A stretch of 60,332 nucleotides of DNA from Candidatus Zixiibacteriota bacterium (GTDB lineage: Bacteria; Zixibacteria; MSB-5A5; DG-27): assembly GCA_030605835.1 (NCBI GenBank), contig JAUWHO010000011.1, positions 1 through 60,332 of the forward strand, written 5' to 3'. The position numbers and the translations under genes were made by a program. Below, one piece after another: positions 17,891 through 25,560 of the stretch (positions are counted from its first letter, which is position 1; each line of letters begins with the position of its first letter). The notes under the pieces are model-generated. The model was not told where the DNA came from. It was given only the letters and a program-made list of their open reading frames with translations, and ran no database searches.

Positions 17891-19178
17891 CGACCTTGAT
17901 CTTCAGGATTCGGTGCCCGCTTTTCTCTACAACTCTTAGACTGTAAGAGCTGATCTCAACCGCTTCGTTAAGCGAGAGAACCCTTCCCAGAGTGTTGACC
18001 AGGTAACCTCCCATGGTGTCGGCAAGCTCCTCCTCCAGCCCGGCATTGAACCTGGCGTTAAAATCACCCACCTCCATGGTGGCCAAGATCAGAGCGCTGC
18101 CGTCGGGCAGAATCTCGCACTCCTTCTGTTCCTGGTCATACTCATCCTCGATTTCGCCGACGATCTCCTCCAGAACATCCTCCAGAGTCACAAGTCCAGC
18201 GGTGCCGCCGAATTCGTCCAGAACCATTGCCATGTGGATCTTTTTCCTCTGAAAATCCCTGAGAAGCTCCGAGATGTTCTTTGAGTCCGGCACGAAAAAG
18301 GCTTCTCTGATGAGGTCCTCCAGGATAATCGTCTCCGAGTGTCGAAGCATGATGGTGACGTCCTTAGTATGGATTATGCCGACAATGTCGTCCAGGTTCT
18401 CAGAGTAGACCGGAAAGCGGGTGTATTGCTCCTCGGTGACTGTGCTCAGAATCTCGTCGCTGCTGGCGCCGATGCTGATGGCGGAGATGTCCGGTCGCGG
18501 GGTCATCACTTTGCGCACAATGGTGTCGGTGAACTCAAAAACCCCGTGAATCAGGTCCCGTTCGGTTTTCTCGAAGACCCCGCTCTCTAGGCCCTCGGTC
18601 AGAAGGATCTTCACCTCCTCCTCGGTTACGTCGCTCTCTCCAAAATATCTCCTCCCCACTCCGAAGGCTCTCAAGACCAGATTAGTCGAAGCTGACAGAA
18701 GACGGATAATGAGAGAGGTGAAAACCAAACTCAGGTAAATCGACTTTCCGACGATCAGGGCAATTCCTTCGGCAAATCGTATCGCCAGTGCTTTTGGAGC
18801 CAGCTCCCCCAATACCAGAAAAACATATGAAATCGTGATTATGACTAGGACCAGAGCGATGGATTCGCTCCCTGCCTTAACGGCCTCATTGGGGATTGCC
18901 TCCACCAGAGGTTTGATTACCTGAACAGCGATAGCGCCTCCCAGGGCCGAAGCCGCCGAACCACTGACAGTTATCCCAATCTGGATCATGGCGAAAAACT
19001 TATCGGGATCCTTTCTCAGCTTCTCCACGAAAACCGCTCTTGGATTCCTCTCTTCCACCAATTGTCTTATCCGACTTTTGCGAACCGCAATCACCGCTAT
19101 CTCCGAGGCCGCAAAGAAACCGGAGAGCAAAATTAGAAGAAAGATTAAGATTACTTCTAGAAGGAAGGTCAGGTTCAT
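17868..19178 (-). CDS. CorC/HlyC (CNNM) family membrane protein with CBS domains
   Basis: A 436-residue protein: an N-terminal DUF21/CNNM membrane domain with four helices (about 5-185, including FAASEIAVIAVRKSRI), two CBS domains (about 215-335; TRFPVYSENLDDIVGIIHTKD and VLDEFGGTAGLVTLEDVLEEIVGEI), and a C-terminal CorC_HlyC domain (about 350-430). Members act in Mg2+/Na+ or Co2+ homeostasis; older annotations call them hemolysins. The order is complete and the length is normal. It overlaps the end of the convergent receiver protein by 23 bases and lies 121 bases upstream of htpX's stop on the same strand. Confidence 0.93.
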   Translation of the reverse strand: MNLTFLLEVILIFLLILLSGFFAASEIAVIAVRKSRIRQLVEERNPRAVFVEKLRKDPDKFFAMIQIGITVSGSAASALGGAIAVQVIKPLVEAIPNEAVKAGSESIALVLVIITISYVFLVLGELAPKALAIRFAEGIALIVGKSIYLSLVFTSLIIRLLSASTNLVLRAFGVGRRYFGESDVTEEEVKILLTEGLESGVFEKTERDLIHGVFEFTDTIVRKVMTPRPDISAISIGASSDEILSTVTEEQYTRFPVYSENLDDIVGIIHTKDVTIMLRHSETIILEDLIREAFFVPDSKNISELLRDFQRKKIHMAMVLDEFGGTAGLVTLEDVLEEIVGEIEDEYDQEQKECEILPDGSALILATMEVGDFNARFNAGLEEELADTMGGYLVNTLGRVLSLNEAVEISSYSLRVVEKSGHRILKIKVVKKERQG

Positions 19179-19299
19179 TTATCTTCGAAAATAAAATATC
19201 TCCCCGTCCCCAAAATGGGCAAGAGAGATATTACGGTTCAGAAACTCCCGATTCTACTTCGTGAAGGATCCTGAGGAGATGGTTCCTCTTCCAACTTCG

Positions 19300-20142
19300 T
19301 TAAGACCTCCTCGCAAGTGCCTCTAAACGTTTTATTCTCTCCTCCAACGGGGGATGGGTGGAAAACAGGCTCGCCAAACCTCGACCCGATAGAGGGTTAA
19401 CAATGAACAGATGAGCGGTCGCCGGTTGAGCCGCCAGCGGTACCTTCCGGGAGTAGGCGTGCAGCTTCTTTAGGGCATTGGCCAAAGATAAGGGCTTGTG
19501 AGAGATCCTGGCTGCACCTTCATCGGCGGCATATTCGCGCGAACGGGATATTGCCATCTGCACCACTACCGCGGCGATCGGTGCCAGAATTGCCACCGCC
19601 AGCAAGCCCAAGATGCCGCCTTTATCATCGTCCCGCCCGCCTCTGAAGAAAGCGGCCCAGCGGGCCATGAAGGCCAGATAAGAGATAGCTCCTGCGATGG
19701 TGGCCGCAATGGTCTGAATCAGAATATCCCGATTCCTGATGTGAGCGAACTCGTGAGAGAGCACTCCCTCCAACTCGTCGTCGTCGAGGGCTTTGAGGAT
19801 TCCCTCGGTAACCGCCACCGCGGCGTTGTCTGGATTCCTCCCGGTCGCGAAGGCATTGGGAGACTCGGAGGGAATGATGTAGAGCCTGGGCATCGGCAGG
19901 CTGGCCTTCTGGCTGACGCTTCTGACCAGGCTGTAGAGTCGGGGATTGTCGGCTTCGTTTATCTGTCGGGCGCGATACATCGCCAGGACGATCTTGTCCG
20001 AGAACCAGTAGCTGATGAAGTTGATCCCCAGGGCGAAAATCAAAGCTACCGTCATTCCGCCTTTTCCCCCCATGGCCTGGCCCACCAGAAGAAGAATGAC
20101 TGTCAGGATTGTCAATAAAACTGCGGTCTTGACCCCGTTCAT
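19300..20142 (-). CDS. htpX: membrane zinc metalloprotease HtpX
   Basis: M48-family inner-membrane protease that degrades misfolded membrane proteins. The 280-residue protein has two N-terminal helices (4-24, 28-48), the zinc-binding HEFAH motif (His130, Glu131, His134) preceded by DDELEGVLS, and two further helices (about 145-195). [13 protein letters not shown] supplies the third metal ligand region, and the end reads [17 protein letters not shown], the family's C-terminal signature. Length matches E. coli HtpX. A strong promoter lies 35 bases upstream. Confidence 0.96.
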   Translation of the reverse strand: MNGVKTAVLLTILTVILLLVGQAMGGKGGMTVALIFALGINFISYWFSDKIVLAMYRARQINEADNPRLYSLVRSVSQKASLPMPRLYIIPSESPNAFATGRNPDNAAVAVTEGILKALDDDELEGVLSHEFAHIRNRDILIQTIAATIAGAISYLAFMARWAAFFRGGRDDDKGGILGLLAVAILAPIAAVVVQMAISRSREYAADEGAARISHKPLSLANALKKLHAYSRKVPLAAQPATAHLFIVNPLSGRGLASLFSTHPPLEERIKRLEALARRS

Positions 20143-20176
20143 ATTTCTCTTCTCAAACCTCTCTCTCCAGATGACA

Positions 20177-20205
20177 ATTCTAACTTAAGAAGTCCGCCGT
20201 GTCAA
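20177..20205 (-). promoter_or_regulatory. promoter of htpX
   Basis: On the minus strand TTGACA (20200-20205), 17-base spacer, TAGAAT (20177-20182). The start would be near 20170, about 27 bases before the ATG. Confidence 0.75.
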
Positions 20206-20311
20206 GAGATGACTCCGGCAATCGCCTCTCCCACAGAACACAACGTCACGGCCGAGAGAATGTTCCAATCTAATATCGGAGCCTCTCAGAGGTTTTTAAC
20301 CCACGGTGAGA

Positions 20312-20950
20312 TCAGAGATTCTTGACCACGATGGCCTCGATGACGTTGGCAACATCCTCGCAGCGGTCCGCGGCCACCTCCATTCGGGAGTAAATCTCCT
20401 TCCACTTAAGGAGCTTGCGAATATCCTCCTCCTCCTCAAACATCCTGCCAATCAGGCTCTCGACAATATCGTCGGCCTCGTTCTCTAAGCGATTTATCTC
20501 CACGCAGAATGGGAGAGTGTGATCTAGGTCCTTCAGGTTTCCGAGGGCTTTGTTGATTTCCTCCGCCGCCCGATAAATGATATCCACCAGATCCTTAGCC
20601 TCCGGGGTGGGCTCGGTGATCTTGAAATTCAGGAAACGAGATGCTATCCCTTCAACCGCGTCCAGAACGTCGTCCAGTTGCGAGGTCAAGCTGTAGATGT
20701 CTTCGCTGTCTATGGGGGTGATGAAGGTCTTGTTGAGCTTATCGAAGATCCGGTGAGTGATCTGGTCTCCCTCATGTTCGATCTCCTGAATCCTTTTGAC
20801 CTTAGTCTCGACCTCGGTGTAGTTCTCCATCAATTCCTTCAGGGCTCTTGCTCCCTCCAAGACATTCGCGGAGGACTCCCGGAGCATCTTGAAGAAGTCA
20901 ACCTCCTTTGGCGTAAGACTAATTTTCTTCAGCCACCTCACCTTTGCCAT
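20312..20950 (-). CDS. DUF47 / PhoU-like phosphate transport accessory protein
   Basis: A 212-residue, almost wholly helical protein of the DUF47 (TIGR00153, PhoU-like) family. Segments IQEIEHEGDQITHRIFDKLNKTFITP and YSLTSQLDDVLDAVEGIASRFL carry the E/DxxxD metal-cluster motifs of PhoU helices. Such genes are regularly paired with Pit transporters and regulate phosphate uptake. Here it follows pit by 87 bases on the same strand, which supports that role. The ATG (MAKVRWLKK) is clear. Confidence 0.92.
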   Translation of the reverse strand: MAKVRWLKKISLTPKEVDFFKMLRESSANVLEGARALKELMENYTEVETKVKRIQEIEHEGDQITHRIFDKLNKTFITPIDSEDIYSLTSQLDDVLDAVEGIASRFLNFKITEPTPEAKDLVDIIYRAAEEINKALGNLKDLDHTLPFCVEINRLENEADDIVESLIGRMFEEEEDIRKLLKWKEIYSRMEVAADRCEDVANVIEAIVVKNL

Positions 20951-21037
20951 ATTCTTCTCCTCTGTAACCCATGCTCGCTTCGTCCCGATCTAAGATACGC
21001 TCATCACTCCACTTGGAAAATAACACTGTCAATAGCT

Positions 21038-22030
21038 CTAGCCAAAGAGTTTATTCAACAATAAATATGATATCGCCGCGGTGATTGCAGCCGCTGGAAT
21101 TGTAATAATCCAGGCAATGACGATATTCCGAACGATCCCCCAACGAACCGCCGAGAGCCTTTTCGTGGATCCAACTCCCATTATGGCGGTGGAGATAACG
21201 TGGGTGGTGGAGATGGGAGCCCCGATCAGTGACATTGCGGAGATCACTATGGAGGCTGAAGTCTCGGCGGCAAATCCATGCACCGGTTTCAAGTTAAACA
21301 CTTTCTTGCCCATGGTCTTAATCACTCTCCATCCCCCGACGCTGGTTCCCAGAGCCATAGCCAACGCACAGGCCACCATCACCCAGATGGGAACCTTGAA
21401 GAACGGAAGAAAACCGTAGGTCACCAAGGCCATGGTAATGATACCCATAGCATTTTGGGCGTCGTTCATTCCATGGCTGAAGGACATCCACGCCGCAGAC
21501 AACACCTGTAGCCGCCTAAAATTCTTATTTACCTTATGAGGAGTAGCCTTTCTCGAAATCCGATAGAGCAGGAGAATCAAGAGCCCTCCCCCAACAAACC
21601 CTGCGACAGGAGAGAAGATCATGGCCAAGAAAATCTTTTTCATTCCGCCGAACATGATGATCTCAGTGCCTGCGGCGGCTATCCCCGCCCCCAAAAGTCC
21701 CCCCACCAGCGAATGGGTCACGCTTATCGGAATCCCCTGGTAGCTCGCGAGGGCAGTCCAGGCAGCCGCTCCCATCAGAGCCGCTATGATCAGCACCAGA
21801 CTGGTGCTTTCGGGATCGATTATCCCCTTACCGAAGGTGGCTGCAACCGCGGTGTGAGATAAGGCTCCGAGGAAATTCAGACTGAGAGCCATGAGGATTG
21901 CACTTCGGGGAGAGAGGGCCTTGGTGGAAACGCAGGTGGCAATAGCATTGGCACAATCATTGACGCCGTTGAAGAAATCGAAGATCAGAGCGAACAGGAT
22001 GACAGCTAGAAGCAAGACAATATCGGGCAT
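21038..22030 (-). CDS. pit: low-affinity inorganic phosphate transporter, PiT family
   Basis: A 330-residue inner-membrane permease (about 10 helices) that imports phosphate or metal phosphate with H+ or Na+. Both inverted-repeat signatures are present: FDFFNGVNDCANAIAT near residue 18 and SHGMNDAQNAMGII near residue 184, plus ISVTHSLVGGLLG and ISTTHVISTAIMGVG. Complete at both ends. Together with the downstream DUF47 gene it forms a phosphate-uptake pair. A broken porin gene lies 203 bases upstream on the same strand, possibly the outer-membrane partner before it decayed. Confidence 0.95.
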   Translation of the reverse strand: MPDIVLLLAVILFALIFDFFNGVNDCANAIATCVSTKALSPRSAILMALSLNFLGALSHTAVAATFGKGIIDPESTSLVLIIAALMGAAAWTALASYQGIPISVTHSLVGGLLGAGIAAAGTEIIMFGGMKKIFLAMIFSPVAGFVGGGLLILLLYRISRKATPHKVNKNFRRLQVLSAAWMSFSHGMNDAQNAMGIITMALVTYGFLPFFKVPIWVMVACALAMALGTSVGGWRVIKTMGKKVFNLKPVHGFAAETSASIVISAMSLIGAPISTTHVISTAIMGVGSTKRLSAVRWGIVRNIVIAWIITIPAAAITAAISYLLLNKLFG

Positions 22031-22233
22031 TCTCTATTCAATCCTCCCTTCTTTTGTGAGGCCAACCTGGCGTCGAACACCGGAGGTGCAAAAAGACCCG
22101 TCTTGTGATAGTGACTGCCGCTGCCGAACAGCAAACCCCTGGTTGACACGTAATTGTTGAGGCGTTGGTGGCACCTCGAAAACCGCTAATGAACTCGAAA
22201 GACGAAGCTGCAACTTGATGACCAAAAGCAAGA
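22031..22233. other. unassigned 203 bases between porin fragment and pit
   Basis: Two overlapping open frames cross this stretch but neither continues the porin or resembles a known protein. It may be inserted or rearranged DNA that truncated the porin. Confidence 0.5.
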
Positions 22234-22647
22234 TTATGTCTGGCCTCCTGTGTGGTCAGTCTGGTGCAGGCCGAACTTGAACTTGGAGTATATTTTCCTG
22301 TTACTGTATTCCACGTAAGCATACTTGAGGCGGATGAGAGTGTTACTTTCGGAATAAGTGGTAACCGTATCTAACGTGGTCCCATCCCACAGCTCTATTT
22401 CCCTATCCTTTGGATAGTAGATATCGCAGGTGAGCCGACCCTTGATCCGATCGGTGAATTCCGATTTTAAGGTTAGATAGCCGCGGGTGATCTCGAAGAG
22501 GCTGGCCTCCTCCTGAGAGTTGCTGGGGATGGCATACTTGTAATCGAGAAAAAGGCATCCACCAGGCTTCACCTCGATAGCCATTGCCTGAAGGGGTGCA
22601 AAGATACAGAATGACAGGAGAAAACCGAACATCAATTTCCTAGCCAA
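22234..22647 (-). pseudogene. truncated porin (phosphate-selective porin-like N-terminus)
   Basis: From a TTG at 22647 with AGAGGAAC upstream the frame gives a signal peptide (MARKLMFGF, hydrophobic core, PLQAMA) and then barrel-like strands: SLFEITRGYLTLKSEFTDRI, GRLTCDIYYP and LIRLKYAYVEY, ending KFKFGLHQTDHTGGQT after 137 residues. FEITRGY...RLKYAYVEY...KFGLHQT is the N-terminal pattern of porins of about 400 residues (OprO/OprP-like). The frame then runs into about 200 bases of unrelated sequence before pit, so most of the barrel is gone. The position next to pit suggests a former phosphate porin. Confidence 0.65.
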
Positions 22648-22851
22648 ACAAAGTTCCTCTTCAAATTGTGGTTTCTGTTTTGACTGACCCCGAGACCTCA
22701 ATCCTGCTTTTGCTACCTTGTAGATTTTTCCCCATGTTCCTCCGTAGTTTGTGCTTTCTGGTTTAGCGGATTTCAAAATGCCTATACCTCGAACTGATTA
22801 GCCCTCGTCACAGCCATTCAACAGATTAGCTCGCTTGCTCTCACTTCCAAT

Positions 22852-22877
22852 AAAAAAAGGCGCCAATCATTGGCGCC
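22852..22877 (-). terminator. intrinsic terminator of the small transcription unit
   Basis: GGCGCCA-ATCAT-TGGCGCC (22859-22877) followed on the minus strand by seven Ts (22852-22858). It overlaps the stop codon of the 47-codon frame. Confidence 0.88.
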
Positions 22878-23010
22878 TTCGGGTTCTGCGATAAGGCGAT
22901 CGACAACTCATGCACTTTCTAACGGCCTCACAATAGCTGGCCGTGCCACGCATCAGTTTGATCTTGTCAAGCTGTTTCTCTTGCTGCATCGTTGTGACCG
23001 GGCAGGCCAT
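22867..23010 (-). CDS. small Cys-containing protein (47 residues) or small RNA
   Basis: An ATG at 23010, preceded by CAGAGAGTAAAAAA, reads MACPVTTMQQEKQLDKIKLM and continues through ASYCEAVRKCMSCRSPY to a basic end, RRTRRRQ, with TGA inside the terminator stem. Cysteines fall at C3 and as C-x5-C-x2-C. The frame is exactly enclosed by a near-perfect promoter (23068-23096) and an intrinsic terminator, giving a transcript of about 210 bases. No family recognised. The basic Cys-rich composition suits a small metal- or nucleic-acid-binding protein; a regulatory small RNA that merely contains the frame is the alternative. Confidence 0.5.
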   Translation of the reverse strand: MACPVTTMQQEKQLDKIKLMRGTASYCEAVRKCMSCRSPYRRTRRRQ

Positions 23011-23067
23011 TTTTTTACTCTCTGACAGGGTAAATCCTTTGCCTCGGTTCTAACTGAAAAGGGCGCA

Positions 23068-23096
23068 AATATAATCCACCCTTTTCCCCTTGTCAA
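23068..23096 (-). promoter_or_regulatory. strong sigma70 promoter of the small transcription unit
   Basis: On the minus strand TTGACA (23091-23096), 17-base spacer, TATATT (23068-23073). One of the best promoter matches in the window; the predicted start is near 23061. Confidence 0.82.
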
Positions 23097-23125
23097 GGAA
23101 AAAATTCAATAAATTGATAAAATTC

Positions 23126-24322
23126 TTACTTGGTATACAATATGTGGTTGCGAATGATTCTCCTGAATTCCCCGAAGGCGTTCAGTCTCCTTTTGCCGGC
23201 GACCGCAAGAGCTAACTCGATGGCTATCCAGGCTCCGTAGACAAGGAGGATTTCCTCCCGGATGCTCGGATAGAGAAACTGCGCAAACCACAGCCCGAAA
23301 AGTCCCAGGGCCTCATACCATCTGAGCTCCAAGTTAGCCAAAAGCACGAATCCCAGAAGGGCCTGCAGTGCCGTGAGCAGGATCTCCACCCGATGGTGAA
23401 AATCAAACTCGATGGTATAGATGCCTCCACGACTGATGCAATACACAATGGGAATAAGGGATACCAGAAGCGTCAACTCTGCGATGCTGGAGGAGACCAT
23501 ATTCATCAGCGATATCGGAGCCTTAACCACCGTCCGAGCCCAGTAGAAGGCGGAGATCTTTTCGGGGAACTGCGAGAGGAACGGCGCCACCCACTGGACA
23601 AAGACGAAACTGGAGACGCCCAAGAGGGTGGCCAGCCCCAACATGCTCTCCAGAAAGGATTCAGCAACCAGCATGATGCCAGTTCCACCCACCACAAAAC
23701 AGGTCAGGACCAGCGTGTTGCGAGTCCACCTTTTCTGTCGGAGAATGAAACGAGGTACCGGTTCCACCTCCTCGACTTTTTCCTGTGATCGAGGAGGCAG
23801 TCTCAGAAGGATCAGGACATATATAGTGTATAATGGTAGAAGTACTAAAAGGTCGTAAAGGCTCAAGGTGCCCTTAAGGACTATCACCACCATGTACAGG
23901 CTGGGGAGCAAGAGTCCCATCACTTCCACAGAATGTTCCTGCTCCAATTTGATGTTTGCTAGCTTCTTGAGAGAGTGTTTCCTTATGTTGCATACCACTG
24001 TTATGAAATAGACCAGCGGCCAACCCAGGCCGATCAAGAGTCTCAAGGCCCCGGTGAAATTTGCGGTCATAAGTCCGATATTCTCGGAGGTGGGGAACTG
24101 ACCCGCCCTCCAGGCGATCACCCCTTCGATTGCGAATTCCGGTAGCGTCTGAATCAGAGCCAGAAGAGTCAGGGCCAGGGCCTGAGAGACCAAGAACTGG
24201 GCCGATTCCGCCCCCCAGGCGATGACGATGGCAGAGGCTAAAATTGAGGGAAAGGTCCAGAAAGCCGTGAGGGCTTTAGCTTTGGCGGCTGCCAGGGTGA
24301 GAGTTTTTCCCTCGATGCTCAT
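23126..24322 (-). CDS. sodium/calcium exchanger-like membrane protein
   Basis: A 398-residue polytopic membrane protein with about 10 helices in two halves joined by a hydrophilic loop (about 180-205, PPRSQEKVEEVEPVPR). The first half has QTLPEFAIEGVIAWRAGQ and ANFTGALRLLIGLGWP, which correspond to the alpha-1 repeat of the CaCA exchanger superfamily (LPE..., N-x-x-G). The second half contains VSSSIAELTLLVSLIPIV, a plausible second alpha repeat. Ion specificity cannot be told. It stands alone on the minus strand. Confidence 0.72.
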   Translation of the reverse strand: MSIEGKTLTLAAAKAKALTAFWTFPSILASAIVIAWGAESAQFLVSQALALTLLALIQTLPEFAIEGVIAWRAGQFPTSENIGLMTANFTGALRLLIGLGWPLVYFITVVCNIRKHSLKKLANIKLEQEHSVEVMGLLLPSLYMVVIVLKGTLSLYDLLVLLPLYTIYVLILLRLPPRSQEKVEEVEPVPRFILRQKRWTRNTLVLTCFVVGGTGIMLVAESFLESMLGLATLLGVSSFVFVQWVAPFLSQFPEKISAFYWARTVVKAPISLMNMVSSSIAELTLLVSLIPIVYCISRGGIYTIEFDFHHRVEILLTALQALLGFVLLANLELRWYEALGLFGLWFAQFLYPSIREEILLVYGAWIAIELALAVAGKRRLNAFGEFRRIIRNHILYTK

Positions 24323-24480
24323 CTTTCTGAAAAAGAAAGGACAGGAGTGCTTGTCCCATCCTCTCTCTTTTCCTTAAGAGTTCCCAACTCAGGTTAAGCG
24401 TGAAAACTTCTGCTTAGAGTTTAGATCGGTGCTGGCGAAACCTAACCCCTCCGATAGAGAGGATTCTCAGGTTTACTGTT

Positions 24481-24513
24481 CCGTCAGGACCGAAGCGTAG
24501 CGTGTCCTGACGG
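24481..24513. repeat. perfect palindrome with GC-rich loop
   Basis: CCGTCAGGAC (24481-24490) and GTCCTGACGG (24504-24513) flank the loop CGAAGCGTAGCGT. No T-run follows, so it looks like a dispersed palindromic element rather than a terminator. Just upstream AAACCT and AGGTTT form a looser inverted repeat (about 24438-24476). Confidence 0.7.
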
Positions 24514-24527
24514 TCAGTTGCTTTCAA

Positions 24528-25439
24528 CTACCCTCGTATTATTTTCGATATTATATCCGAGCGCAGAACCTCTCCCACGAACCTGCCTTCCCTCATAACC
24601 GCCACCCTGGATGCTTTTTTAAACAGCATCATTGCTGCCACCTCAACCACGGGGGCATTCTCTTCGACGGTGCGCACGCTTCGGCTAAACACCTCTCGCA
24701 CTTTGATCTCATCTTGTTTCCTGAGAAGATCGTCGAAGGGCTCCAATTCCGGGAGGTTGGCGAGATTGGCAATAAGGCTCCCATAGTCGGGGAGAGCGGC
24801 TTTAATCAACTCCTCCTCGGTGATCTCCCCTAGAAGTTTACCGGCCCTATCGACCACTAAAACCCCGTTTAGATGATGTTTGAAGAGGAGATTGGCAACC
24901 TCCTTCAGGGAGTCCTGGGGGGTTACCGTCACCGGTCTGGTGTTCATTATGTCTTTGACGGTGAGCTCCTCCTTGACGTCTAAGCCGGTGCCGCCGATTA
25001 TGTCTATCGCCCCCTGCGGTGTTTCCGCCTTCAGAAAGGCCTGAAGGCTTTCGGGCCTGCGGGCTAGATTCGCCAGCGCCGACAGGGTCTGTAAATATAG
25101 CCGGGAGATATTTCGAGGGGTCATGAGGAGAAAAAAGACATGCAGCGCTATCTGGTCCGGAGTTTCGGCCCTGATCCCTTCTCTGGAAATCCCCACGGCG
25201 ACAATCATATCTCTCACCTCGTCGGTGCGGGCGTGGGGAAAGCAGAACCCCCGTCCGAAGGAGGTCGGGCCCAATTCCTCCCGCTCGTGGATGGCTCGAA
25301 CTACGGTCTCCTTCTCAATCCCAGGATACTTGCTGGCGACCCGATTGATAATCTCCTCGATCGCCTCCGACTTGCTTTTGGCCTTGAGATCTGTTAGAAT
25401 CAGCTCCGGGTCGAAAAAGTTGGAAAGCTTCAGGGGCAT
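24528..25439 (-). CDS. EIIA-Ntr-like PTS domain fused to CBS domains
   Basis: A 303-residue cytoplasmic protein. Residues 1-150 are a PtsN-like EIIA domain with phospho-accepting His69 in GFCFPHARTDEV and the typical start LSNFFDPELILTDL. Residues 160-303 hold a CBS pair: VKDIMNTRPVTVTPQDSL, VVDRAGKLLGEITEEELI, and REVFSRSVRTVEENAPVVE. EIIA-Ntr proteins report phosphotransfer state to transporters and kinases; the CBS pair usually binds adenine nucleotides, so this protein may link energy charge to ion or metabolite transport. No other PTS gene is in the window. A promoter with a palindrome in its spacer lies upstream. Confidence 0.88.
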   Translation of the reverse strand: MPLKLSNFFDPELILTDLKAKSKSEAIEEIINRVASKYPGIEKETVVRAIHEREELGPTSFGRGFCFPHARTDEVRDMIVAVGISREGIRAETPDQIALHVFFLLMTPRNISRLYLQTLSALANLARRPESLQAFLKAETPQGAIDIIGGTGLDVKEELTVKDIMNTRPVTVTPQDSLKEVANLLFKHHLNGVLVVDRAGKLLGEITEEELIKAALPDYGSLIANLANLPELEPFDDLLRKQDEIKVREVFSRSVRTVEENAPVVEVAAMMLFKKASRVAVMREGRFVGEVLRSDIISKIIRG

Positions 25440-25483
25440 GGGAACTTTTCGCTTTGGTTAACCCGCTTTCACCTCTTTGTCAC

Positions 25484-25511
25484 ACTATATATCTTTGAGC
25501 CTCAAAGTCAA
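25484..25511 (-). promoter_or_regulatory. promoter of the EIIA-CBS gene with operator-like palindrome
   Basis: On the minus strand TTGACT (25506-25511), 16-base spacer, TATAGT (25484-25489). The perfect 15-base palindrome CTTTGAG-C-CTCAAAG (25493-25507) fills the spacer and touches the -35, a classic place for an operator. Confidence 0.65.
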
Positions 25512-25514
25512 ATG

Positions 25515-25553
25515 AAAAAGCCCCCTGGGGGCGCCTCGACCACTCTCCAGGGG
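25515..25553 (-). terminator. terminator of the nuo operon
   Basis: CCCCTGG (25522-25528) pairs with CCAGGGG (25547-25553); on the minus strand a run of five Ts follows (25515-25519). It lies just after the nuoN stop. Confidence 0.75.
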
Positions 25554-25560
25554 TCTTACT

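Noticed and set aside
20280-20300. CCTC-TCA-GAGG-TTTTT as a plus-strand terminator
   Set aside because: No plus-strand gene lies upstream within 3 kb, and the stem is only four pairs.
22034-22322. Two overlapping minus-strand frames between the porin fragment and pit
   Set aside because: Neither has a ribosome-binding site or protein-like composition; treated as non-coding sequence.
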